Origin: Oscillospiraceae bacterium | GTDB taxonomy: Bacteria; Bacillota; Clostridia; Oscillospirales; Ruminococcaceae | DNA length: 64,000 nt | Reading direction: 5' to 3' | NCBI GenBank assembly: GCA_031282245.1 | Contig: JAITEB010000045.1 | Coordinates: 36,874-100,873 of the forward strand | In this document: positions 9,700-17,603 of the stretch, piece after piece | Layout: each line of letters opens with the position of its first letter | Position numbering within the stretch: the stretch's first letter is position 1 | Position numbers and translations under genes: made by a program | Notes under the pieces: generated by a model | What the model was told of the DNA's origin: nothing | The model's input: the letters and a program-made list of their open reading frames with translations, nothing else | The model's database searches: none

Positions 9700-9732
9700 C
9701 CGCCAAAATTTCTTTTGGCGGCTCGCGTTTTT
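9700..9732. terminator. bidirectional terminator between azlD and the HPr-like gene
   Basis: CCGCCAAAA (9700-9708) pairs with TTTTGGCGG (9713-9721). On the minus strand it is followed directly by a T7 run; on the plus strand by CTCGCGTTTTTT. It separates two convergent genes. Confidence 0.85.
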
Positions 9733-9747
9733 TGGTTTTTCCGGTTC

Positions 9748-9978
9748 TTATTTAACAAGGAACTTGTCGATTTCTTTAAAGAATTCCTCCGGGCTGTCGC
9801 TGTGGGCTTTCAGTTCGATAGGCTTGGAAAGATCCAGGCTGAAAATGCCCATGATGGACTTTGCGTCAATGCTGTAACGCCCGGAAACAAGATCAATGTC
9901 AAAATCATAGCCGGAAACAATAGTGACGAATTCTTTTACGTCGTTGATAGTATTGAGAACGATTTCCACTTTTTTCAT
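9748..9978 (-). CDS. HPr-like protein lacking the phospho-accepting histidine
   Basis: A 76-residue protein with the HPr fold signature in its second half: SGRYSIDAKSIMGIFSLDL, where S41 matches the regulatory Ser46 of HPr. The region that normally carries His15 (consensus GLHARPA) reads TINDVKEF, so it cannot take part in PTS phosphotransfer in the usual way. It therefore resembles Crh, the regulatory HPr paralogue, more than HPr itself; similar proteins occur in Ruminococcaceae. GGAGG lies nine bases before the ATG. Monocistronic, with its own promoter and terminator. A role in CcpA-type regulation is inference. Confidence 0.85.
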   Translation of the reverse strand: MKKVEIVLNTINDVKEFVTIVSGYDFDIDLVSGRYSIDAKSIMGIFSLDLSKPIELKAHSDSPEEFFKEIDKFLVK

Positions 9979-10055
9979 AAGATTTAACCTCCAGTAAATA
10001 AGTTATCTTGATTAAAATTTTTCCTGCGGCAGGTTTACGTCCCGCTTATAAAAAC

Positions 10056-10083
10056 ATATTAACATACTGTCGCGAGAAGTCAA
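10056..10083 (-). promoter_or_regulatory. SigA-type promoter of the HPr-like gene
   Basis: Read on the minus strand: TTGACT (10083-10078), a 16-base spacer, TAATAT (10061-10056). Confidence 0.65.
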
Positions 10084-10093
10084 CACCTATTTT

Positions 10094-10122
10094 TTGAACA
10101 AAAAAGATTTCAGAGCTATGAT
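10094..10122 (+). promoter_or_regulatory. SigA-type promoter of mtaB-rtcB
   Basis: TTGAAC (10094-10099), a 17-base spacer and TATGAT (10117-10122), about 65 bases ahead of the mtaB start. Confidence 0.7.
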
Positions 10123-10186
10123 AAGATTAATACAAGCGTTTTATTAATTTATTTTACGGATCCGCCAAATTATTGAGGTGTTTTTT

Positions 10187-11473
10187 ATGCGCGTTGCCTT
10201 TTATACTCTCGGCTGCAAGGTCAATCAGTACGAGAGCCAGATTTTAAAGCAAAATTTCAGTCAAGCCGGTTTTGATATTGCCGAAGGCGGGAACGGGCTT
10301 GACGTCTATGTGATTAACTCCTGTACAGTTACCGCTGAAAGCGACCGCAAGACCCGCCAGCTTATTCACAGGATCAGGCGCGGCAATCCGGAAGCCGTCA
10401 TTGCCCTGACAGGCTGTATGCCGCAGGCTTTCCCGGAGGAGTCCGGGCTTCTGGAAGACGTTCAGGTTGTGACGGGCGCGTATAAGCGCGCCGGGCTGGT
10501 CGCGGCTGTGCAAAAAGCAATAGGGACGGGCGAGCGCGTTATAGACATAAGCCGCCACACGCGCGGCGAAAGCTTTGAGCAAATGCGCGCGAACGCTTTC
10601 GAGGGCAGGACAAGAGCTTTCGTCAAGATTCAGGACGGCTGCGAGCGCTATTGTTCGTATTGCATAATACCGGCGGCAAGGGGCGGTTTCCGGTCCAAGC
10701 CGCTTGAGGAAGTTCGCGGGGAAGCTGCGGGTCTTGCCGGGCGGGGCTTTGCCGAAATTGTGCTGGTGGGGATAAATCTTTCGTGCTACGGTTTGGAACG
10801 GGGGCTTTCGCTTGCGGACGCTGTGGAGGCGGTTTGCAATACAGAAGGCGTTGAGCGCGTGCGGCTCAGTTCGCTGGAACCGGAAATGCTTTCGCCGGAA
10901 AATATCAAGAAGCTGAGCGGGTTTCCGGCTTTCTGCCCGCAGTTCCATCTCTCTCTTCAGAGCGGGAGCGACAGCGTTTTAAAGCGCATGAACAGGCATT
11001 ACACAAGGCTTGAATATCTGGAGATCGTCAATAATATACGAAAAGTATTTAATAACAGTTCTATTACAACTGATATAATGGTGGGCTTTCCCGGCGAAAC
11101 CGAACAGGAATTCCGGGAGACGATAGAATTTGCAAGAGAAGCAGGTTTCGCAAAAATTCACGTTTTTCCCTATTCGAGACGCAAAGGCACCCTTGCGGAC
11201 GCTATGCCGGGACAGCTTGAGCGCAAAGAAAAAGCCGAAAGAAGCCGCAGGCTTATACAAGTCGCCGGGGAGGAAAGATTAAAATTTCTGCGTGGGCAGA
11301 TTGGCCGCACTTGCCGCGTTCTGATTGAGAACGTCAAAGAGGGCGAGGGGTTCGGCTACAGCGAGAACTACAGCCCCGTCAAAATCACCGGGCTTGATGC
11401 GGGTTTTGCCGGGAAAATCAGCGAGATCCTGATTAATGGCATAGAAAATGGGGTCTGTCTGGGTAAAATATAA
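10187..11473 (+). CDS. mtaB: tRNA t6A37 methylthiotransferase MtaB
   Basis: A 428-residue radical-SAM methylthiotransferase that converts t6A37 to ms2t6A37 in tRNA. The N-terminal UPF0004 domain begins with TLGCKVNQYES and carries cysteines for the auxiliary 4Fe-4S cluster. The radical-SAM motif is CERYCSYCIIPAARGG (CX3CX2C), and the C-terminal 60 residues are a TRAM RNA-binding domain. A GTG at 10178 is in frame but lies inside the GAGGTG ribosome-binding site, so the ATG at 10187 is the start. The KVNQYES form separates MtaB from MiaB and RimO. Confidence 0.93.
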   Translation: MRVAFYTLGCKVNQYESQILKQNFSQAGFDIAEGGNGLDVYVINSCTVTAESDRKTRQLIHRIRRGNPEAVIALTGCMPQAFPEESGLLEDVQVVTGAYKRAGLVAAVQKAIGTGERVIDISRHTRGESFEQMRANAFEGRTRAFVKIQDGCERYCSYCIIPAARGGFRSKPLEEVRGEAAGLAGRGFAEIVLVGINLSCYGLERGLSLADAVEAVCNTEGVERVRLSSLEPEMLSPENIKKLSGFPAFCPQFHLSLQSGSDSVLKRMNRHYTRLEYLEIVNNIRKVFNNSSITTDIMVGFPGETEQEFRETIEFAREAGFAKIHVFPYSRRKGTLADAMPGQLERKEKAERSRRLIQVAGEERLKFLRGQIGRTCRVLIENVKEGEGFGYSENYSPVKITGLDAGFAGKISEILINGIENGVCLGKI

Positions 11474-11490
11474 CATGAAAGGAAAATATT

Positions 11491-12738
11491 ATGTTTGAAT
11501 TGCAGGGTAAATATAATATGGCGAAAGTTTTTACGGACAACGCGGATTCCGAGACAGTATCGCAGATTATGCGCGTGCTCAATCAGGAGTTCGCGGCGGG
11601 AAGCCAAATCCGGATTATGCCGGACACCCATGCGGGCGCGGGCTGCACAATCGGCACCACTATGACAATTCACGGCAAGGTCGTCCCCTTTATGGTGGGC
11701 GTTGACATTGGCTGCGGCATGGAGACAGTATTACTAAAAGACAAACACATAGAACCACAACAGATTGACCGGGTTATACACAAGAACATCCCCGCCGGGT
11801 TTGAAATCCGGGAGAAAGCTCACGCGATGGCGGAACAGACAACTATAGAAAAACTCCGCTGCGCCGAAGAAGTGAACCTTGACCGGGGGTACAAAAGCAT
11901 TGGAACGCTGGGCGGCGGGAATCACTTTATCGAAATTGACCGGGACGACGAAGGCCGCTATTATCTGGTGGTGCATTCCGGAAGCAGGCATATCGGCAAG
12001 CAGGTTGCCGAATTCTACCAGAAAGAGGCCGAAATCCAGCGCAAGCTGGGCGGATCCTCCCGCAGAGAATTTATCGCCCTGATGAAGTCTCAGGGCAGAC
12101 AAAAAGAAATCCAGAAAGAACTTAAAAGTCTTCCCGCGGATGTTTCGGGGATTGACCGCTCGCTCATGTTCCTGGAGGGAAGTTTGCTCGACGACTATCT
12201 GCACGACATGGCGATTACACAGGAATACGCCGGCGTAAACCGCAAATGCATAGTTAGAGAAATCCTGAAAAACTCCGGGCTTAAAGCGGAAGAAAGTTTC
12301 ACAACTATACACAACTATATTGACATAGAGAACAAAATTTTAAGAAAGGGCGCGATCTCCGCGCGGGAAGGCGAGCGCGTTTTGATTCCCATTAACATGC
12401 GCGACGGAAGCCTTATCTGTACGGGCAGGGGCAACCCGGACTGGAACTTCTCCGCGCCTCACGGCGCGGGCAGGCTGATGAGCCGCAGCGCCGCCAGAAG
12501 CGCTATTACTATGAGCCAGTATAAAAAGTCCATGGAGGGCATATACTCTACTACTGTAAGTGAAAGCACCCTGGACGAATCGCCCTTTGCGTATAAACCA
12601 ATAGAGGAGATTATCGCGAACATTCAGGACACGGTTCTTATAGACAAAATTATCAAGCCCGTATATAACTTCAAGGCGGCTGAAAGCGATACTCCTTTCT
12701 CGCGTAAAAAGAAGCTGGCAAGAGAAAAAGGCCGCTGA
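11491..12738 (+). CDS. rtcB: RtcB-family RNA ligase
   Basis: A 415-residue RtcB-family protein, which joins 2',3'-cyclic phosphate or 3'-phosphate RNA ends to 5'-OH ends using GTP and Mn2+. Metal-binding residues are visible in VDIGCGM (D72, C75), GGGNHFIE and HSGSRHIG; the guanylylated histidine is in PHGAGRLMSR near the C-terminus. It is shorter than the roughly 480-residue canonical RtcB but has all the active-site motifs. AAAGGA lies seven bases before the ATG. It follows mtaB by 17 bases, so it is probably cotranscribed with a tRNA-modification gene. The biological substrate is unknown. Confidence 0.9.
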   Translation: MFELQGKYNMAKVFTDNADSETVSQIMRVLNQEFAAGSQIRIMPDTHAGAGCTIGTTMTIHGKVVPFMVGVDIGCGMETVLLKDKHIEPQQIDRVIHKNIPAGFEIREKAHAMAEQTTIEKLRCAEEVNLDRGYKSIGTLGGGNHFIEIDRDDEGRYYLVVHSGSRHIGKQVAEFYQKEAEIQRKLGGSSRREFIALMKSQGRQKEIQKELKSLPADVSGIDRSLMFLEGSLLDDYLHDMAITQEYAGVNRKCIVREILKNSGLKAEESFTTIHNYIDIENKILRKGAISAREGERVLIPINMRDGSLICTGRGNPDWNFSAPHGAGRLMSRSAARSAITMSQYKKSMEGIYSTTVSESTLDESPFAYKPIEEIIANIQDTVLIDKIIKPVYNFKAAESDTPFSRKKKLAREKGR

Positions 12739-12838
12739 TTTCTCATGGGAGAGCCGCGCTTGCCCATCATGCGCGTATTTCAATTGCCGGTTTATATTTT
12801 TTATATAACACTATAATAATTTTAAGGAGTGCAAAAAA

Positions 12839-13342
12839 ATGACAGGATTCAAGGCGTTCACAAAGCAGGATCTGCCCTTTAACCCCCTTATCGCGCTTGA
12901 CGACGAATGGATGCTGATAAGCGCCGAAAAAGACGGGAAGGCTAACACGATGACGGCCTCATGGGGCGGTTTTGGAATTCTCTGGTCAAAGCCGGTGGCC
13001 TATATCGTGCTTCGCCCGCAGCGTTACACAAAAGAATTTGTAGACGCGGCGGAGCGGTTTTCGCTTTCGTTTTTTGGCGGCGGTCAAAAAAAAGCCCTGG
13101 GCTATCTCGGCACTGTTTCCGGCCGGGACAGCGATAAAATTTCTCAAACCGGCCTGACCCTGAAAAGCGAAAACGGCGTTCCCTATTTTGAAGAGGCAAA
13201 GACTGTGCTTGTCTGTAAGAAACTTTTCCGCCAGCCCATGACCGCGGAAAGCTTTGTCGTCCCCGAAGTGGCGCGGGTCAACTACCCCGGCGGGGACTTC
13301 CACACGCTGTATATCGGGGAGATTGAGCAAATACGTTTGTAA
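12839..13342 (+). CDS. flavin reductase-like FMN-binding protein
   Basis: A 167-residue FMN-binding split-barrel protein of the flavin reductase-like type: MTASWGGFGILWSKPVAYIVLRPQRYT near the N-terminus is the flavin-binding part. Anaerobes often have several of these small proteins with no assigned partner. AAGGAG lies about nine bases before the ATG. A TATAAT at 12812 suggests its own promoter, though I cannot find a matching -35. A strong terminator follows at 13451. Electron donor and substrate cannot be read from the sequence. Confidence 0.85.
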   Translation: MTGFKAFTKQDLPFNPLIALDDEWMLISAEKDGKANTMTASWGGFGILWSKPVAYIVLRPQRYTKEFVDAAERFSLSFFGGGQKKALGYLGTVSGRDSDKISQTGLTLKSENGVPYFEEAKTVLVCKKLFRQPMTAESFVVPEVARVNYPGGDFHTLYIGEIEQIRL

Positions 13343-13450
13343 ATGGAACTGCGGTGAAATAGCCGTACTTGAACTTTCCCCCGCGCCGGAGCGCAAGGGC
13401 TTTACTCTGGTTGAATGGGGCGGCTCGAAGGCGTAATTTTTTTAATTTTA

Positions 13451-13488
13451 CAGGGGCAAACCTTGCGGCTGCCCCTGATTTTTTTTAA
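13451..13488. terminator. terminator between the flavin reductase gene and mreD
   Basis: CAGGGGCA (13451-13458) pairs with TGCCCCTG (13470-13477), followed on the plus strand by ATTTTTTTT. The minus strand has a weaker T-rich run and may also use it. Confidence 0.88.
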
Positions 13489-13492
13489 TTAT

Positions 13493-14095
13493 TTAATTTT
13501 CCCAGGGACTTTCATCGCTTCTTGGGCGGATTTTCCTGTAAATAAATCTTACCAGATAAAAGTAAAGCGGCGTGCACAAAAACGTGTAGATTATTATCGG
13601 CACAAAATCCCACAGGAACAGCCGCGCCAAAACCGCGCCGCTGTGCGGCCATATTCCGAAATAAAAGAAAAAGTACAGACCGGAATAAATCACAGAAACC
13701 GCCGCGCAAAGCAGAAACGCGCTCAGCATTCTTTTTTTGAGCAAAAGCTGAATCAAAAGCCCGCAGCCAATACAGCAGACAAATAAAATCAACGCGTGAA
13801 AACCCATAAACGCGTCTGAACCCGTGTCCCAGAAAATTCCCGCCGCCGCCGCAAAAAGTCCGCCGGCAAATTCTCCCTCGAACATACTTATGCAGACAGT
13901 CAAAGGAATCAGCAGCATCGGGCGGGAGTACCCGCCGGTGAGGAAACCCGGCGTAACCATCAGGACATACGAAAGAATCATGATAATGCTGTAAACCAGC
14001 CATTTGAGTACGGCAATAAGGCGGCGTTTAGTCAGCGAATTTTTGTCCTTGGTGGTTTTGCCGCTGCTCCATCCGCCAAAGCCTTCGTTGCCCAT
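13493..14095 (-). CDS. mreD: rod shape-determining protein MreD
   Basis: A 200-residue polytopic membrane protein. After a short polar N-terminus (about 30 residues) there are five or six hydrophobic helices, including the segment GFLTGGYSRPMLLIPLTVCISMFEG that is typical of Firmicute MreD. It acts with MreC in the elongasome to position peptidoglycan synthesis. Its start overlaps the mreC stop in a TGATG arrangement. Assignment rests on helix layout plus direct coupling to mreC. Confidence 0.85.
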   Translation of the reverse strand: MGNEGFGGWSSGKTTKDKNSLTKRRLIAVLKWLVYSIIMILSYVLMVTPGFLTGGYSRPMLLIPLTVCISMFEGEFAGGLFAAAAGIFWDTGSDAFMGFHALILFVCCIGCGLLIQLLLKKRMLSAFLLCAAVSVIYSGLYFFFYFGIWPHSGAVLARLFLWDFVPIIIYTFLCTPLYFYLVRFIYRKIRPRSDESPWEN

Positions 14096-14991
14096 CAGGA
14101 ATCTGCCCCGGAGTCGTCGTTTTCGGGTTCTTCCAGCTGGGAAGCCTGTCCCCTGAAAGAAATTATTACAATGACTTCTTTTATAGAAGTAATATCCACA
14201 GCAGGCTCAATTACGGCATATTTGGAAGTGCCCGTGTTTTCTTTGCCGATTTCTTTGACGGTTCCCACTGTAATCCCCTTGGGGAAAGTTCCTCCCACGC
14301 CGGAGCTGATAATTGTGTCGCCGACGGCCATCTGGCTCTCGTTAGGGATAAAGCGCATTTTGGTCAGCCGCTCTATCGCGTATTCCAGCGTACCCTCAAC
14401 AATGCCAACATCGAAAGTCTTTGACGAATATACTCCCACATTGATGGACGGGTCAAGAATCGTCTTCACCCGGGAATCCGAAAGGTTCGCCTCCCACACA
14501 AGCCCGACAAGACCGTGGGAAGTGATAACGGGATCGTTTTTCTTCACGCCGTCCAGCGTGCCCACATCAATAGAAAACGAGCAGTATTTGTTGTCCGGAT
14601 CGCGGGCAATCACCATCCCGGAAACCGGAACCTGTTCGGAATTTTTATCCTGTAGACCTGTATATTTTTTCAGCTCTTCCAGTTCCTGCTTTGTCGCTTC
14701 GTATTCGATCAGGCGGTCTTTGAGATCCTGGTTTTCCTCCCGGAGCCGCTCGTTTTCCCGGGAAATTGCGTCCGCCATAACAAATTTGCGCAGAAAACTT
14801 GACCCCGCCGCAGAAATGCTTGCGGAAGCCTTTTTCGCCGGGGCGGTCACAAAGCCGATAAAGTCCGAAGTCAGCCCCTTAAGGCTGCCCATTCTGGCCG
14901 CGCCGACTATATATCCAATAATCAAAAACAACACGACGACCAATATCAGGAAGCGTTTTGACTTAAAAAATTCTTTCAATCCGATTACCAC
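14095..14991 (-). CDS. mreC: rod shape-determining protein MreC
   Basis: A 298-residue elongasome protein: one N-terminal transmembrane helix (about 13-30), a coiled coil (roughly 65-110, rich in Glu/Leu), then the double beta-barrel MreC domain with GLVGLVWEA and GVGGTFPKGITVGTV. The frame is open from a TTG at 14997, but the AGGAA site sits only one base from it and seven bases from the GTG at 14991, so the GTG is preferred. mreB is not adjacent, unlike the classical mreBCD order. Confidence 0.92.
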   Translation of the reverse strand: MVIGLKEFFKSKRFLILVVVLFLIIGYIVGAARMGSLKGLTSDFIGFVTAPAKKASASISAAGSSFLRKFVMADAISRENERLREENQDLKDRLIEYEATKQELEELKKYTGLQDKNSEQVPVSGMVIARDPDNKYCSFSIDVGTLDGVKKNDPVITSHGLVGLVWEANLSDSRVKTILDPSINVGVYSSKTFDVGIVEGTLEYAIERLTKMRFIPNESQMAVGDTIISSGVGGTFPKGITVGTVKEIGKENTGTSKYAVIEPAVDITSIKEVIVIISFRGQASQLEEPENDDSGADS

Positions 14992-15012
14992 CCGCAAATT
15001 CCTGCAAAAGTT

Positions 15013-15819
15013 TTATCCCGCGAATATATGCGCGCCTATAAGAGAATATATTTCTCCTCTTTTTTCTATAAAAACAAGCCCGCAGTATAAAAAATCCGCG
15101 CTCATATAGTTCTTATGGTGTCCGGGGCTGTCTTTCCACTGTTCGTAAACCTCCCGCGCCGAAGAGCCTATCTGGTTCGCGACAAGGTTTTCGCCCCTTG
15201 TATAAGCCGTATAGCCAATGTCCTCAAAAACGCTGAAGCAGTCCCGGCCGTCTGGCCTTGTATGCGAAAACGAATCAGGCAGATTTGAAAAGCATTCCGC
15301 AACCCGCATTTTCGCCCCCTGGTTGAGCGTCGCGTCCATCTGGAGGGAGGTAAGCCCGGCGGCGGTTCTTTCCTGATTGATAAGCGCGAGCACCTGCTGA
15401 GCCATAGCTGCATTTTCCGTCACGGTGTCTGCCTGTACGGATTCCGCCGGCGGGATCACATCGGGGACAAACTCGCCTGATGAATCCGCAGCCGAAAATG
15501 TCTCTACAGAAGGCGTTTCTATTAAAGAAACAACTTCTTCAGACGAAGCGGCGTCGGAAGATGCCGGAGCCGTTTCAGAACTGGCGGCGATCTCGGAGGA
15601 GCTTTCTTCCGGCTGTGACGGCGGGGAAGCGCTGGAAACAAGCGCAGAGGATTCCGGCGAAGCGACGACGGCCCGGCTTGACACGACTTCTTCTGATGAA
15701 AAAACTTCGGATATTATTGACGTGGTTTCTTCAGAAGAACCGGAACTTCCGCAGGCGCTGAGAGCGGAGAACAGAAGCGCCAGAGCAGCTAACGCCAGGA
15801 ACGTTTTTCTGAGAGCCAT
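15013..15819 (-). CDS. CAP-domain (SCP/PR-1-like) lipoprotein
   Basis: A 268-residue secreted protein. The N-terminal signal ends in the lipobox LSAC (C23), so it should be lipid-anchored outside the cell. A Ser/Glu-rich linker (about 25-130) leads to a CAP domain (about 135-268) with the usual landmarks: LINQERTAAGL, SHTRPDG, GENLV and WKDSPGHHKNYM. CAP proteins such as YkwD are common in spore formers; the biochemical activity is not settled. It ends 21 bases before mreC and is the first gene of a CAP-mreC-mreD transcript, with a strong promoter at 15897-15925. Confidence 0.9.
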   Translation of the reverse strand: MALRKTFLALAALALLFSALSACGSSGSSEETTSIISEVFSSEEVVSSRAVVASPESSALVSSASPPSQPEESSSEIAASSETAPASSDAASSEEVVSLIETPSVETFSAADSSGEFVPDVIPPAESVQADTVTENAAMAQQVLALINQERTAAGLTSLQMDATLNQGAKMRVAECFSNLPDSFSHTRPDGRDCFSVFEDIGYTAYTRGENLVANQIGSSAREVYEQWKDSPGHHKNYMSADFLYCGLVFIEKRGEIYSLIGAHIFAG

Positions 15820-15896
15820 AATTTTGACTTCCTTAAATTTTATAAATTTTTATATTATGAGCCGAAGGCTGTCTTGTTTTTGCAAGTTATAATTAT

Positions 15897-15925
15897 ATAC
15901 TAGCAAAAATGCACAGCAGTGTCAA
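15897..15925 (-). promoter_or_regulatory. SigA-type promoter of the CAP-mreC-mreD operon
   Basis: Read on the minus strand: TTGACA (15925-15920), a 17-base spacer and TAGTAT (15902-15897). Near consensus. Confidence 0.8.
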
Positions 15926-16213
15926 GATTTTGATGGGCAAAGTCACAAAAAAAGAAATCCGTTATGAAATATGCGCTAATGGCGCGGATTCAGCCGACTT
16001 AGCGCAATAGAACACATGGATATTCTTTCCGTCAAGAAATTCTGGCAATAACCTTGCATAAATTAATAAAACCGCAGATGGGAGATTCTTCAAAGCGCAC
16101 CGCTGGGTTTTTAATTTTTTAAAAATAAAGAATATATTTTGATTTTTAAAATTCGTAAAATTTCGTTCATACTAAACAAAAAAAATATTCATATTCAACA
16201 ATAACTATACATA
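15926..16213. other. intergenic stretch between divergent CAP and sugar-ABC genes
   Basis: About 290 AT-rich bases between the two divergent promoters. No ORF, tRNA or clear structured RNA was seen. Confidence 0.5.
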
Positions 16214-16242
16214 TTGACGGCGGCGTTTAAATGTGCTATTCT
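16214..16242 (+). promoter_or_regulatory. SigA-type promoter of the sugar ABC transporter operon
   Basis: TTGACG (16214-16219), a 17-base spacer and TATTCT (16237-16242), followed by an operator-like palindrome. Confidence 0.78.
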
Positions 16243-16250
16243 AAAATCAG

Positions 16251-16267
16251 TACTTAACATTTAAGTA
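16251..16267. promoter_or_regulatory. operator-like palindrome TACTTAA-cat-TTAAGTA
   Basis: A perfect inverted repeat with 7-base arms and a 3-base spacer, placed where transcription would start for the sugar ABC operon. This fits a repressor site that blocks initiation. No regulator gene lies next to it, so the protein is unknown. Confidence 0.6.
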
Positions 16268-16340
16268 TCCAGTCTCGTCAAAATCCACGTTGAGGGGCTG
16301 ACGCGCAAAAATTTATATTTACAAACGGAGGAATATGCAC

Positions 16341-17519
16341 ATGAAAAAAATTCTTTTTGCACTGCTCGTCCTTTCCCTGGTTCTGTTCAGCTTTGCTTCA
16401 TGCTCCGGCAAAAGCGGCGGCCCCGTTGAACTGACCGTCTGGGAATCGACGGCAGGTCCTGATGAATTCATTAAGCAAGCTGGCGCGGCGTTCACGGCAA
16501 ATAATCCTGATATTACTATTAAGTATGTCAACGTGGAACTTGGAGATGCAGCCAAGCAGATATCGCTGGACGGCCCGGCCGGAGTTGGCGCGGATATTTT
16601 TGCCGCCCCGCACGACGCAATCGGCCAGCTTGTTTCCGACGGTCACATCCTGCCCACAGCCGATGGCGACAAGATTAAGGGCCAGGTTCTCGCCGCCTGC
16701 GCGCAGGCTATAACCTACGACGGCAAAGCCTATGGTTATCCTGTTTCCGCAGAAACTTACGCTTTATACTACAACAAAGCGTTTGTGACCGATCCTCCGA
16801 AAACCTGGGACGATGTCATTGCGTTCTGCGAGAGCTATAACAGCGCAAATAAATATGGCTTTATGATGGATGTCGGCAACGCATATTACACCATCCTGTT
16901 CACAAGCGGCGGCGGCAACCGCCTGTTTGGACCGAACGGAGACGACCAGACCAAAACTTACCTGAATACTGACGCCGCTGTAAAGGGCATGGAAACTCTT
17001 GTCAGCTTGCGTAAAATTCTTGACGTCGCCGCCGGCGACCTCAACACTTCGTTTGCTGACGGCGCTTTCCAGAGCGGCACAGCCGCCATGCACATTTCCG
17101 GTCCCTGGAACATCAAGAATTTCGAGGATGCGGGCGTTGATTTCGGCGTTGCTCCGCTTCCGTCTCTCCCGGGAGAAAGCACCCCCGCCGGTTCGTTCTC
17201 CGGCACGCGCTGCATGTTTGTTTCCGCTTATACAAAGCATCCGGAAGAAGCCGCAAAGTTTGCCGAATTCCTGATCAGCCCGGAAATGCAGAAGCTCCGC
17301 TTTGATCTTACAGGCGCTATTCCCTCTATTGATATAACCGTTGACAGCCCGTATATCGGCGGTTTCCTTGAGCAGCTCAAGTACGCTTTCCCGATGCCTT
17401 CTGTTCCGAAGATGTCCGGTTTCTGGGACGCTATGAACAACGCTTCCGCCAACATCTGGAACGGCGCCGACATCAAAGGTGAACTTGACGCCTGCGACAC
17501 CAAGATCCTGAATTCATAA
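16341..17519 (+). CDS. sugar ABC transporter substrate-binding lipoprotein (MalE-like)
   Basis: About 392 residues, family 1 extracellular solute-binding protein. The signal peptide ends in a lipobox (FASC), so it is a lipid-anchored receptor. The body matches maltose/maltodextrin-type receptors: LTVWESTAGPDEFIKQ near the N-terminus, then YPVSAETYALYYNK and GTAAMHISGPWNIKNF. GGAGG (16327-16331) is three bases from the ATG at 16335 and nine from that at 16341; the latter is preferred. Two permease genes follow. No ATPase gene is present; in Firmicutes a shared MsmX-type ATPase often serves such systems. The sugar cannot be read with confidence. Confidence 0.92.
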   Translation: MKKILFALLVLSLVLFSFASCSGKSGGPVELTVWESTAGPDEFIKQAGAAFTANNPDITIKYVNVELGDAAKQISLDGPAGVGADIFAAPHDAIGQLVSDGHILPTADGDKIKGQVLAACAQAITYDGKAYGYPVSAETYALYYNKAFVTDPPKTWDDVIAFCESYNSANKYGFMMDVGNAYYTILFTSGGGNRLFGPNGDDQTKTYLNTDAAVKGMETLVSLRKILDVAAGDLNTSFADGAFQSGTAAMHISGPWNIKNFEDAGVDFGVAPLPSLPGESTPAGSFSGTRCMFVSAYTKHPEEAAKFAEFLISPEMQKLRFDLTGAIPSIDITVDSPYIGGFLEQLKYAFPMPSVPKMSGFWDAMNNASANIWNGADIKGELDACDTKILNS

Positions 17520-17539
17520 TTTTAATTTACAGCCTTTGA

Positions 17540-17568
17540 AATAGGGGCGGAGTGCTTCCGCCCCTATT
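17540..17568 (+). other. intercistronic stem-loop after the binding-protein gene
   Basis: AATAGGGGCGG (17540-17550) pairs with CCGCCCCTATT (17558-17568) around a 7-base loop, with no following T run. Hairpins in this place typically protect the upstream message and give more binding protein than permease. Confidence 0.75.
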
Positions 17569-17603
17569 CCATGTACAGTAAAATAGAGAGGGTGATAAAA
17601 AAA

